From: Wukongibacter sp050859025
GTDB lineage: Bacteria > Bacillota > Clostridia > Peptostreptococcales > Caminicellaceae
Assembly (NCBI RefSeq): GCF_050859025.1
Contig: NZ_CP138200.1
Span: 2,356,001-2,420,000, forward strand
Direction of reading: 5' to 3'
Length of the DNA: 64,000 bases
This document shows positions 55,229 through 63,038 of this stretch, piece after piece. A model generated the notes under the pieces. That model saw nothing but the letters and a program-made list of their open reading frames with translations, ran no database searches and had not been told where the DNA came from. The position numbers and the translations under genes are program-made. The stretch's first letter is position 1. Each line of letters opens with the position of its first letter.

Positions 55229-55329
55229 AGGGATTTAAGTAAAGACTTTAATTTATACATGTCCAAAACTCCTAAAAATGCTGAGTATTTGTACATGTAT
55301 AAATTAAGTTTTATTATGTAAACCCTATA
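55226..55329. repeat. family A palindromic element, full copy (104 nt)
   Basis: Tips TATAGGGATTTAAG and ATGTAAACCCTATA, inner arms TTTATACATGT and ACATGTATAAATTAA. Confidence 0.8.
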
Positions 55330-55358
55330 TCTATAGTTGAAATTTAGATATTAAATAT

Positions 55359-55381
55359 GTGGTCGTAGGACCACTATTTTT
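55359..55381 (+). terminator. terminator-like hairpin between yhbY and nadD
   Basis: GTGGTC-GTAG-GACCAC followed by TATTTTTA. Confidence 0.5.
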
Positions 55382-55475
55382 ATTCACTAGAGTGGTACGT
55401 TTTTATAGATAATTTCATAGAAATATATTAAACTTTAGTATAGACTATTTATAAAGGTCACTTATTAATTTGTTA

Positions 55476-55577
55476 TATAGAGTTTCAAGTAAATCTTAAT
55501 TTATATATATCAAAATATCCGATGAATCTTAGGATTGTTGATGTGTATAAATTAAAGTTTTGACTGAAATCTCTATA
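55476..55577. repeat. family A palindromic element, full copy (102 nt)
   Basis: Tips TATAGAGTTTCAAG and CTGAAATCTCTATA; arms contain TTAATTTATATATATC and GTGTATAAATTAAAG. Confidence 0.8.
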
Positions 55578-55618
55578 ATAGGTACTTATACTATAACCCT
55601 AAAAGGTTGGAGGAAAAA

Positions 55619-56224
55619 ATGAAGAAGATTGGATTAATGGGAGGAACGTTTGACCCAATTCATTACGGACATCTGGTCTTGGCAGAACAAATAAGAACTC
55701 AGTTTGGTTTAGATATGGTATATTTTATACCCGTAGGTATTCCACCACATAAACAGGATAAAAATATATCAAGCAGTAAAGACAGATATTTTATGACCTT
55801 ATTGGCAACTATAACAAATCCAAATTTTGAGGTATCAAAAATTGAAATTGAAGATAATAATATTTCTTATACTGTAAATACTATCAAAAAATTTAAGGAG
55901 AAAATAGATTGTGATGCCGAGTTATATTTTATTACTGGAGCTGATGCCATATATGAGCTTGAAACGTGGAAAAATGTAAAAGAACTACTGACTTTATGTA
56001 AATTTATAGCGGCAAGCAGGCCTGGAATTGATGAAAGGAAGTTAAGGCAGAAGATAATGGAGTTAAATGAAAAATATAATTCTCATATTCTTGTAACTGC
56101 TGTTCCGGCATTAGCTATTTCATCAACGGATATAAGAAACAGGATAAGATTTGGGAAAAGTATAAAATATATTCTACCTGAATCGGTGGAATATTATATT
56201 TATAAGAATAAGCTATACATATAG
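55619..56224 (+). CDS. nadD: nicotinate-nucleotide adenylyltransferase
   Basis: 201 residues. Converts nicotinate mononucleotide and ATP to deamido-NAD. The nucleotidyltransferase motif G-G-T-F-D-P-I-H-Y-G-H lies at residues 8-18 and I-S-S-T-D-I-R near 165. ATG 55619 follows TTGGAGG. The stop TAG at 56222-56224 is inside a trimmed palindromic element. Confidence 0.96.
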   Translation: MKKIGLMGGTFDPIHYGHLVLAEQIRTQFGLDMVYFIPVGIPPHKQDKNISSSKDRYFMTLLATITNPNFEVSKIEIEDNNISYTVNTIKKFKEKIDCDAELYFITGADAIYELETWKNVKELLTLCKFIAASRPGIDERKLRQKIMELNEKYNSHILVTAVPALAISSTDIRNRIRFGKSIKYILPESVEYYIYKNKLYI

Positions 56225-56267
56225 GGTTTACATAGTATAAATTAAAGTCTTTACTTAAATCCCTATA
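56220..56267. repeat. family A palindromic element, trimmed (48 nt), overlapping nadD stop
   Basis: Left tip TATAGGGTTTACATAG joined directly to a right arm ending TTAAATCCCTATA; the middle is missing. Confidence 0.65.
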
Positions 56268-56303
56268 AAAATTACTAATGATAAATAACCAGAGGTGGGA
56301 AAG

Positions 56304-56891
56304 GTGTACGATTTAGAATTTATAAAATCTGTAATTAAGGATAAACTACCCCATAGAAGATATAAGCACTCATTAGGAGTCTGTGAAAGTGCAGCGTGGC
56401 TTGCTAAAAAATATAATGAATGCCCAAATAAAGCTAAGGTTGCTGGTCTATTACATGATTATGCTAAATATCTAAATGATTATGATTCGAGAGAATATGT
56501 AGAGGAGTTTCAAATTGAGATTGATGAGGTCATTGACTTTAATATAGATTTGGCTCACGGATTAATAGCAGCTGAACTCATTAGATCAAGATTTAACATT
56601 ATGGATGAAGAAATCTTGAATGCAGTTAGATATCATACAATTGGTAGAAAGAATATGACTAATCTAGAAAAAATTATATATCTTGCAGACTATATAGAAC
56701 CAAACAGAAAATTTCCTGGGGTAGAGGAAATAAGAAATGTATCTAAGCATGACTTGAATAAAGCAGTGCTTATGACTTTAGATAATTCTATAAAGCATGT
56801 GATTTCAAAGGGATTACTTATACACAATAACAGTATTTTAGCAAGAAATGCTTTAATCAAAGAAATGGTCTCAGCACAAGATTCCGTATAA
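56304..56891 (+). CDS. yqeK: YqeK-type HD domain hydrolase (GTG start)
   Basis: A 195-residue HD-domain phosphohydrolase. YqeK proteins split Ap4A symmetrically into two ADP and are usually next to nadD and rsfS. Metal ligands: H in R-Y-K-H-S-L-G near 20, H-D in L-L-H-D-Y-A near 51, H in V-R-Y-H-T-I-G near 112. GTG 56304 is preferred (GAGGTGG 6 nt upstream); the earlier GTG at 56295 overlaps that site. Confidence 0.93.
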   Translation: MYDLEFIKSVIKDKLPHRRYKHSLGVCESAAWLAKKYNECPNKAKVAGLLHDYAKYLNDYDSREYVEEFQIEIDEVIDFNIDLAHGLIAAELIRSRFNIMDEEILNAVRYHTIGRKNMTNLEKIIYLADYIEPNRKFPGVEEIRNVSKHDLNKAVLMTLDNSIKHVISKGLLIHNNSILARNALIKEMVSAQDSV

Positions 56892-56966
56892 TTAGAAGAA
56901 TTAGATAAAAAAATATAACTAGTATTGGTTTACCTTTAGTTTTTGTTACATAGATATTTCTTTATA

Positions 56967-57034
56967 TATAGGGTTCGAATAGTAGAACTTAATTTATACA
57001 TGTACAAATTAAAGTTTTGACTGGGATATCTATA
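56967..57034. repeat. family A palindromic element, trimmed (68 nt)
   Basis: Tips TATAGGGTTCGAATAG and CTGGGATATCTATA, central TTTATACATGTAC. The interior is shorter than in the 104-nt copies. Confidence 0.65.
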
Positions 57035-57140
57035 TAATTTGATACAGGTTAAAATATATGTAAAGGGCTATATTCCTTTTTTCGAGCAGGCTAAGATTAA
57101 AGGTGATTACATCAATAAGTTATGATGGAGGAATCTAAAA

Positions 57141-58148
57141 TTGATTTATACTACATTACTACTATTTTTAGTTGGATTGGTAGTTATAATTAAAGGCGGG
57201 GACTTATTTGTTGATGCATCGGTATGGTTTGCAACTATTACGGGAATACCAACGATAATAATAGGTGCTACAATAGTAAGCTTAGCAACGACTTTGCCAG
57301 AGCTTTTTGTATCTGTTTTAGCATCGACTCAAGGATCACCAGATATGGCTATTGGTAATGCTGTGGGTTCGACAATTTGCAATATAGGGTTAATTCTTTC
57401 GATTTCTATTCTTTTCGCACCTAGTGTGGTAAATAGAAAGCTATTTAGCGAAAAGGGCTTACTTATGATAGCTTCTACAGTGTTATTGCTGTTTTTTAGT
57501 GTCGATACTATAGTTACTAAAAAAGAGGGTCTGGGTTTAGTTGCCATTTTAGTAGTATTTATATGGTTGAATCTAAAGCAGTTTAAGGGAAGCAATATAC
57601 TAGTAGATAATAAAAATTCACAAAAAAAGACTCAGTCAAGAAGCGTTATAAAAAATATTGCTAAGTTTGTACTAGGAAGCATATTTATTATAATAGGAGC
57701 ACAGCTTCTTGTAGATAACGGGCGAAAGATAGCTGAATTTTATAATGTTCCAGAGCAAATTATAAGCTTGACACTAATAGCACTTGGAACATCATTACCA
57801 GAGCTTACGACAAGCATTACAGCAATAGTAAAGGGGCATGAAGGTATTTCTGTAGGTAATATTATAGGTGCCAATATATTGAATAATACAATGATACTTG
57901 GAACGGCTTCTATAGTTACTGGCTCGGGCCTTAAAATAAGTACGAGGGATGTAGTATTATTCGGAAAGGTCTTTGAGGATATTCCACATACTCTTTATGT
58001 TGATCTGCCGGTTTCGCTAATACTTATGTTAATATTGGTAATTTCGGGAATATACAATAAAAAGCTAAAAAGAATTACTGGGATATCATTACTATTAATA
58101 TATATAGTATACCTAACTTTCTTAGGGTACAATGTATTTGCAGCATGA
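57141..58148 (+). CDS. calcium/sodium antiporter, CaCA family (TTG start)
   Basis: A 335-residue membrane protein of the YrbG type with about ten helices. The two alpha-repeats that form the ion site are visible: T-I-V-S-L-A-T-T-L-P-E-L near 43 and A-L-G-T-S-L-P-E-L-T-T-S near 212. Predicted to exchange Ca2+ for Na+; the local Rnf complex may itself set the Na+ gradient. TTG 57141 follows ATGGAGGA; no ATG fits the family N-terminus. Confidence 0.9.
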   Translation: MIYTTLLLFLVGLVVIIKGGDLFVDASVWFATITGIPTIIIGATIVSLATTLPELFVSVLASTQGSPDMAIGNAVGSTICNIGLILSISILFAPSVVNRKLFSEKGLLMIASTVLLLFFSVDTIVTKKEGLGLVAILVVFIWLNLKQFKGSNILVDNKNSQKKTQSRSVIKNIAKFVLGSIFIIIGAQLLVDNGRKIAEFYNVPEQIISLTLIALGTSLPELTTSITAIVKGHEGISVGNIIGANILNNTMILGTASIVTGSGLKISTRDVVLFGKVFEDIPHTLYVDLPVSLILMLILVISGIYNKKLKRITGISLLLIYIVYLTFLGYNVFAA

Positions 58149-58305
58149 GGAATACGAGAAAATATATAGGTTACGAAAAATCTATTAAATTTTGAGATAT
58201 GTCATCCTCAGAAAAATTGGGCGGCAAATCTTTTAAAGGTGAGGTTTTTATCGTATCGTATATAGAGTTATAAATTAGATATCCCTAGATGAGGGAGGAA
58301 AGTGG

Positions 58306-58665
58306 ATGCAAAATTTTGAGAGGGATCTTGCAATTGAGATTTGTGAAACAATTGATAGTAAAAAGGGAAATGATATTGTTTTAATGGAAGTAGGAAAAAT
58401 TGTTTCCTTTGCAGAGTATTTTATTATTGCAACAGGAACTTCAACAAAGCATACAACCGCACTAGCCGACGCTGTAGAAAAGAAATTGTCTGAAAAAGGT
58501 GTATATGTAAGCCATAAAGAAGGGCATAATGAAGGTAGTTGGATTCTACTAGATTATTTAGATGTAGTTGTTCATATATTTACTGAAGAACAAAGAAGCT
58601 TTTATGATCTAGAAAGGATTTGGAAAGGTGCGAAATATGTAGAATTAGATATTGACATGGGTTAA
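58306..58665 (+). CDS. rsfS: ribosomal silencing factor RsfS
   Basis: A 119-residue RsfS/Iojap protein, which binds L14 and blocks subunit joining under starvation. Hallmarks: E-Y-F-I-I-A-T-G-T-S near 39, G-S-W-I-L-L-D-Y near 78, and D-V-V-V-H-I-F near 88. Good GGAGG site. Confidence 0.95.
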   Translation: MQNFERDLAIEICETIDSKKGNDIVLMEVGKIVSFAEYFIIATGTSTKHTTALADAVEKKLSEKGVYVSHKEGHNEGSWILLDYLDVVVHIFTEEQRSFYDLERIWKGAKYVELDIDMG

Positions 58666-58784
58666 GAAAATTATTACAATAAATGATAACATAACTTTTT
58701 ACAAAATAATATTGAAAGTATAGGAGTAGTAGAAATACGTTCTATTTAGGGGTTACTTAAAGAATTGCTATATTATTTACAACC

Positions 58785-58948
58785 CTCAGAGAGTCGATGG
58801 ATGGTGAGAATCGATATAGATAGATTTTGAACTTACCTAGAATTTATTTAGGCTGGTTACCTTTAAAAAACCATATGAGTGGATATTATGTCAAGTAGGG
58901 TGGTACCGCGGGAAGCTTCTCGTCCCTATATCAGGGGGAGTTGTTTTT
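58785..58948 (+). promoter_or_regulatory. T-box leader (leucine) upstream of leuS
   Basis: The T-box sequence AGGGTGGTACCGCG is at 58897-58910, followed by a terminator stem CTC-G-TCCCT/AGGGGGAG (58919-58940) and a T-rich tail. In the stem I region the likely specifier GAACTTACC at 58830-58838 offers CTT (or TTA in the overlapping register), both Leu codons, matching the downstream gene. Uncharged tRNA-Leu would stabilise the antiterminator and let leuS be transcribed. Confidence 0.9.
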
Positions 58949-59034
58949 CGGGTGCCGCTTTTTTTGTATATGTTCTAACAAAGATTTAGTTATTATTAAA
59001 ATATTTATAATACAATATTGAGGAGGCATATTAT

Positions 59035-61506
59035 ATGGTTAGATATGATTTTAGCCAAATTGAAAAGAAGTGGCAGAAAAAATGGGATGAGGAAAAGGTC
59101 TTTAAAGTAGAAGCAGATAGTGAAAAAGAGAAGTATTATTGTCTAGAGATGTTTCCATATCCTTCTGGTAAATTACATATGGGTCATGTAAGAAACTATT
59201 CAATAGGTGATGTCATAGCTAGATTTAAAACTATGAATGGCTACAACGTACTTCATCCAATTGGATGGGATGCATTTGGACTTCCGGCGGAAAATGCTGC
59301 AATAAAGCATAATATACATCCCGATATATGGACAAGAGAGAATATAGCTGAAATGATAAGACAGCTAAAGGAATTGGGTATAAGCTATGATTGGGATAGA
59401 GAGGTTACTACTTGTCTACCTGATTATTACAAATGGACTCAGTGGATATTTGTACAGTTTTTTAACAATGGTTTGGCATACAAAAAGAAATCACCAGTTA
59501 ATTGGTGTCCATCATGTGAAACAGTTCTTGCTAACGAGCAGGTTGTCAATGAAAAGTGTGAGAGATGTGATACAATAGTTGTTAAGAAGAACCTTGAACA
59601 ATGGTATTTTAAAATTACTGATTATGCAGAAAAACTGTTAGATGATATGAAAAAGCTCGAAGGTTGGCCAGAAAAGGTTAAAACAATGCAAGCCAATTGG
59701 ATAGGAAAAAGCTTTGGAGCAGAAATGAAATTTGAAGTAGAAGGTATAGATAAGGTTCTAGATATATTTACAACAAGACCGGATACAACCTTCGGTGTTA
59801 CATTTATGGTTTTAGCTCCTGAGCATCCTTTGGTAAGTGAACTAGTGCAGGGAACTGAATATGAGGAAACAGTAGAGAAATTTATTAATAAATTAGGTCG
59901 TATGACTGAAATTGAAAGAACTGCAAGTAATGTAGAAAAGGAAGGTATATTTATAGGGAAATACGCTATAAATCCATTAAACGATAAAAAAATACCTATT
60001 TATATAGCGAATTATGTTCTGATGGACTATGGAACTGGAGCAGTTATGGCTGTACCTGCCCACGACGAGAGAGACTTTGAGTTTGCAAAAAAATATGATA
60101 TTGATATAATACCAGTAATAAAGCCATCAGATTTAGAGAAGGTTGAGGAACTAGAGCTTCCATATACTGAGCCTGGAGTTATGGCTAATTCTGGTGAATT
60201 TAATGGCTTAAAGAATACTGAATGTGCAAATAAAATCAATGAACTTATTGAAGAAAAAGGCTATGGCAAGAAAACTATTAATTATAGACTTAGAGACTGG
60301 CTTATATCTCGTCAGAGATATTGGGGAACGCCAATACCAGTAGTTTATTGTGATAAGTGTGGAGTAGTTGCAGTACCGGAAGAAGATTTACCGGTTACAC
60401 TTCCTACTGATGTAGTATTTTCTGGACAAGGAGAATCTCCACTTACAACAAGTGAATCATTCAAAAATGCCCCTTGTCCGAAGTGTGGAGCTATGGCTAA
60501 AAGAGAAACTGATACAATGGATACCTTCGTTGATTCATCTTGGTATTTCTTAAGGTATACAGATGCGAGGAATGAAAGTAAGGTTTTTGATAAGGAGAAG
60601 GCATCCTATTGGATGGATGTAGATCAATATATAGGAGGAGTAGAACATGCAATTCTTCACCTTCTTTACGCAAGATTCTTTACTAAGGTTCTTCATGATA
60701 TTGGATTGTCACCTGTAGATGAACCTTTTAAAAATCTATTGACTCAAGGTATGGTTCTTAAGGACGGAGCCAAGATGTCAAAATCTAAAGGTAATGTTGT
60801 TAGTCCTGAAGAGATTATATCAAAATACGGAGCCGATACAGCTAGATTGTTTATACTTTTTGCGGCGCCACCAGAAAGAGATCTTGAATGGAGTGATACT
60901 GGAGTAGAAGGTTCATACAGATTTTTAAACAGGGTTTGGAGATTGGTTTGTGAGCTTGAGGAGTACATTTCTTTAGGATATGGAACTATTGATATAAATG
61001 GAAAAGAGGATAAAGAATTAAACTTTGTTTTAAATAATACTATAAAAAAGGTTACAGAGGATATTAGCGGAAGATTTAACTTTAACACTGCGATAAGTGC
61101 AATCATGCAGCTTGTTAATGAAACATATAAATATAAAGAAATAGATAGGGAAAAAATAAATAGACCACTAATTACTAAGACCTTAGAAACAATACTAGTA
61201 CTTTTATCACCATTTGCCCCACATATGACAGAAGAATTATGGAGTATGTTAGGTAATGAAGAAAGTGTTCATGCAGAAAAATGGCCAAATTATGATAGTA
61301 AAGCCATAGTGAAGGATGAAGTAGAGATAGTTATACAGATAAATGGTAAGGTAAGAGATAAGAGTCTAGTTAGCAAAGGTATGTCAAAGGATGAACTAGA
61401 GAAAACTGCTTTAGATAATGATAGAATTAAATCATTTATTGAAGGGAAGAATATCGTTAAGGTTATTTGTGTTCCTGGGAAATTAGTGAATATTGTTGTT
61501 AAATAA
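59035..61506 (+). CDS. leuS: leucyl-tRNA synthetase
   Basis: 823 residues, full-length class I synthetase. The HIGH-type motif H-M-G-H is near residue 48, the editing domain with the T-T-R-P-D-T-T-F-G motif near 245, and K-M-S-K-S near 580. The ATG follows TTGAGGAGG. Expression should respond to tRNA-Leu charging through the T-box. Confidence 0.98.
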   Translation: MVRYDFSQIEKKWQKKWDEEKVFKVEADSEKEKYYCLEMFPYPSGKLHMGHVRNYSIGDVIARFKTMNGYNVLHPIGWDAFGLPAENAAIKHNIHPDIWTRENIAEMIRQLKELGISYDWDREVTTCLPDYYKWTQWIFVQFFNNGLAYKKKSPVNWCPSCETVLANEQVVNEKCERCDTIVVKKNLEQWYFKITDYAEKLLDDMKKLEGWPEKVKTMQANWIGKSFGAEMKFEVEGIDKVLDIFTTRPDTTFGVTFMVLAPEHPLVSELVQGTEYEETVEKFINKLGRMTEIERTASNVEKEGIFIGKYAINPLNDKKIPIYIANYVLMDYGTGAVMAVPAHDERDFEFAKKYDIDIIPVIKPSDLEKVEELELPYTEPGVMANSGEFNGLKNTECANKINELIEEKGYGKKTINYRLRDWLISRQRYWGTPIPVVYCDKCGVVAVPEEDLPVTLPTDVVFSGQGESPLTTSESFKNAPCPKCGAMAKRETDTMDTFVDSSWYFLRYTDARNESKVFDKEKASYWMDVDQYIGGVEHAILHLLYARFFTKVLHDIGLSPVDEPFKNLLTQGMVLKDGAKMSKSKGNVVSPEEIISKYGADTARLFILFAAPPERDLEWSDTGVEGSYRFLNRVWRLVCELEEYISLGYGTIDINGKEDKELNFVLNNTIKKVTEDISGRFNFNTAISAIMQLVNETYKYKEIDREKINRPLITKTLETILVLLSPFAPHMTEELWSMLGNEESVHAEKWPNYDSKAIVKDEVEIVIQINGKVRDKSLVSKGMSKDELEKTALDNDRIKSFIEGKNIVKVICVPGKLVNIVVK

Positions 61507-61531
61507 AAAATATATTTAGAGGGGGAATTTG

Positions 61532-62182
61532 ATGGCAAATAAGATAAATCCAATTTTGAAAAGTTATATCCCAGTTGTAGAAGGGATAGCAAAGACCTTT
61601 GGAAAAAACTGTGAAGTTGTACTTCACGATTTTAGCAAGATGGATAGATCGATTATTGCAATAGCCAATGGACATGTCACAGGTAGGAGTATAGGTGGAC
61701 CTTTATATGAATCACTTTTAAAAAATGTTTTAGATGATAACATTCAGGAAGATAAAATAAACTATACGGGGAAAAGTGCCGAAGGAAGAGTGCTGAAATC
61801 CTCAACAATGTTTATTAGAGACGAAGATAATAATAATATTGGCTGTATCTGCATAAATTTTGATTTATCAGAGTTAGTTGTTTCAAAAAGAGTTATAGAT
61901 GATCTAATCCAAACTGAATCATCAGACCTTCAAAATGAGCAGGATGAATCTACAAATAGGGTTAATGATGTGTTAACAGATATAGTTAAAAACACATTAG
62001 ATAAAGCAGGTAAGCCCGTAGCATACATGGGTAAAGAAGAGAAGGTTAATATTGTTAAGGATCTAGATTATCAAGGAGCCTTTTTAATAAAGGGAGCTAT
62101 AGATTATGTTGCTAAGGTACTTTGTGTTTCAAGATATACAATCTATAACTATCTAGACGAAATTAGAGTTGATAGTAAATAG
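61532..62182 (+). CDS. YheO/DauR-type PAS-HTH transcriptional regulator
   Basis: A 216-residue regulator: a YheO-like PAS domain at about 8-118 (E-V-V-L-H-D-F near 29, G-C-I-C-I-N-F-D near 105) and a C-terminal helix-turn-helix (V-L-C-V-S-R-Y-T-I-Y-N-Y) near 197. Family members such as DauR sense amino-acid-related signals. Its neighbour ridA on the same strand suggests a link to imine/enamine detoxification. ATG 61532 follows GAGGGGGAA. Confidence 0.9.
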   Translation: MANKINPILKSYIPVVEGIAKTFGKNCEVVLHDFSKMDRSIIAIANGHVTGRSIGGPLYESLLKNVLDDNIQEDKINYTGKSAEGRVLKSSTMFIRDEDNNNIGCICINFDLSELVVSKRVIDDLIQTESSDLQNEQDESTNRVNDVLTDIVKNTLDKAGKPVAYMGKEEKVNIVKDLDYQGAFLIKGAIDYVAKVLCVSRYTIYNYLDEIRVDSK

Positions 62183-62195
62183 AATAGTAACCTTA

Positions 62196-62271
62196 ATAAA
62201 TCTTATACATTTTGATTATTTTATATCTCTAAAGATGCAGGATATTCAAATAATCAAAATGTAGATTTATA
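62196..62271. repeat. family B palindromic element, copy 2 (76 nt)
   Basis: Long hairpin containing a 15-bp perfect stem (ACATTTTGATTATTT with its complement) and tips ATAAATCT/AGATTTAT; 13 nt after the regulator stop. Could act as a terminator. Confidence 0.65.
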
Positions 62272-62281
62272 ATGGGTCTAA

Positions 62282-62374
62282 TATAGGGGTTACATAGTAG
62301 AACTAATTGATAAGTATCAAAATATCTATGATTTTGATGCGTATAATTAGAGTCTATAATTAAGTCTTTATATA
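62282..62374. repeat. family A palindromic element, diverged, first of a tandem pair
   Basis: Left tip TATAGGGGTTACATAG, right end TTAAGTCTTTATATA, merging with the next element's tip. Confidence 0.6.
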
Positions 62375-62468
62375 GAGATTCCAGTCAAAACTTTAATTTA
62401 TACATATCAAAAATCCCTAGAAGCATTGGTTTGATATGTATAAATTAAGATTTACTTGGAACTCTATA
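62371..62468. repeat. family A palindromic element, full copy (98 nt)
   Basis: Tips TATAGAGATTCCAGTC and TTGGAACTCTATA, arms TTTATACATATCAAAA and TTTGATATGTATAAATTA. It ends 25 nt before ridA, so it lies within the ridA promoter/leader region. Confidence 0.85.
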
Positions 62469-62493
62469 TATAAAAATTTAGGAGGGTTTTGAT

Positions 62494-62877
62494 ATGGATT
62501 TAAAGGTTATACATACTGATAAGGCACCGGCTGCTGTGGGACCTTATTCACAAGCTGTTTTAGCAGGAAATTTACTATTTTTATCTGGACAAATTCCAAT
62601 TAATCCAGCCACAGGTGAATTAGTACAGGGGAGTATTGAAGAGGAAACAAAGCAATGCCTTGAGAATGCTAAGGCTGTATTAGAAGAGGCAGGTACAACA
62701 CTTGAAAATGTAATCAAAGCAACGGTTTTCATTAAAGATATGGATCAGTTTGGTAGAATTAATGCAGTATACGGTGAGTATTTTAGTACTCATAAGCCTG
62801 CTAGAGCATGTGTTGAAGTAGCCAGACTACCTAAGGATGTAAATGTAGAAATAGAAATGATTGCTGTAGTGAAATAA
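62494..62877 (+). CDS. ridA: RidA family reactive intermediate deaminase
   Basis: A 127-residue member of the YjgF/YER057c/UK114 family, which hydrolyses 2-aminoacrylate-type enamines and imines made by PLP enzymes. The catalytic Arg in the K-P-A-R-A-C-V-E-V segment near residue 105 and the Glu in V-E-I-E-M-I-A-V near 120 are present. Length and motifs fit a RidA subgroup enzyme. AGGAGGG precedes ATG 62494. Confidence 0.96.
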   Translation: MDLKVIHTDKAPAAVGPYSQAVLAGNLLFLSGQIPINPATGELVQGSIEEETKQCLENAKAVLEEAGTTLENVIKATVFIKDMDQFGRINAVYGEYFSTHKPARACVEVARLPKDVNVEIEMIAVVK

Positions 62878-62988
62878 CATATACAAATAATAGAAATTAT
62901 GAAATAATTAATAATTTCATATGTGTGACAGTAACGATCATTTAGATCGCTTTTGTACGATGTATATGATGCGAAGAGCAAGGAAATA

Positions 62989-63028
62989 AAAAAGTAAGGT
63001 GATGTATAAATAACATCCCTTACTTTTT
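62989..63028. terminator. bidirectional terminator between ridA and dac
   Basis: A 16-bp stem with one bulge (AAAAAGTAAGG-T-GATGT with ACATCCCTTACTTTTT) and a 7-nt loop. A run on one side and T run on the other serve both convergent genes. Confidence 0.85.
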
Positions 63029-63038
63029 CTATTTGGTA

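Noticed and set aside
58261..58289. Possible further tip-only family A element before rsfS
   Set aside because: TATAGAG and a TATCCCTA end are present, but pairing is too short and imperfect to call.
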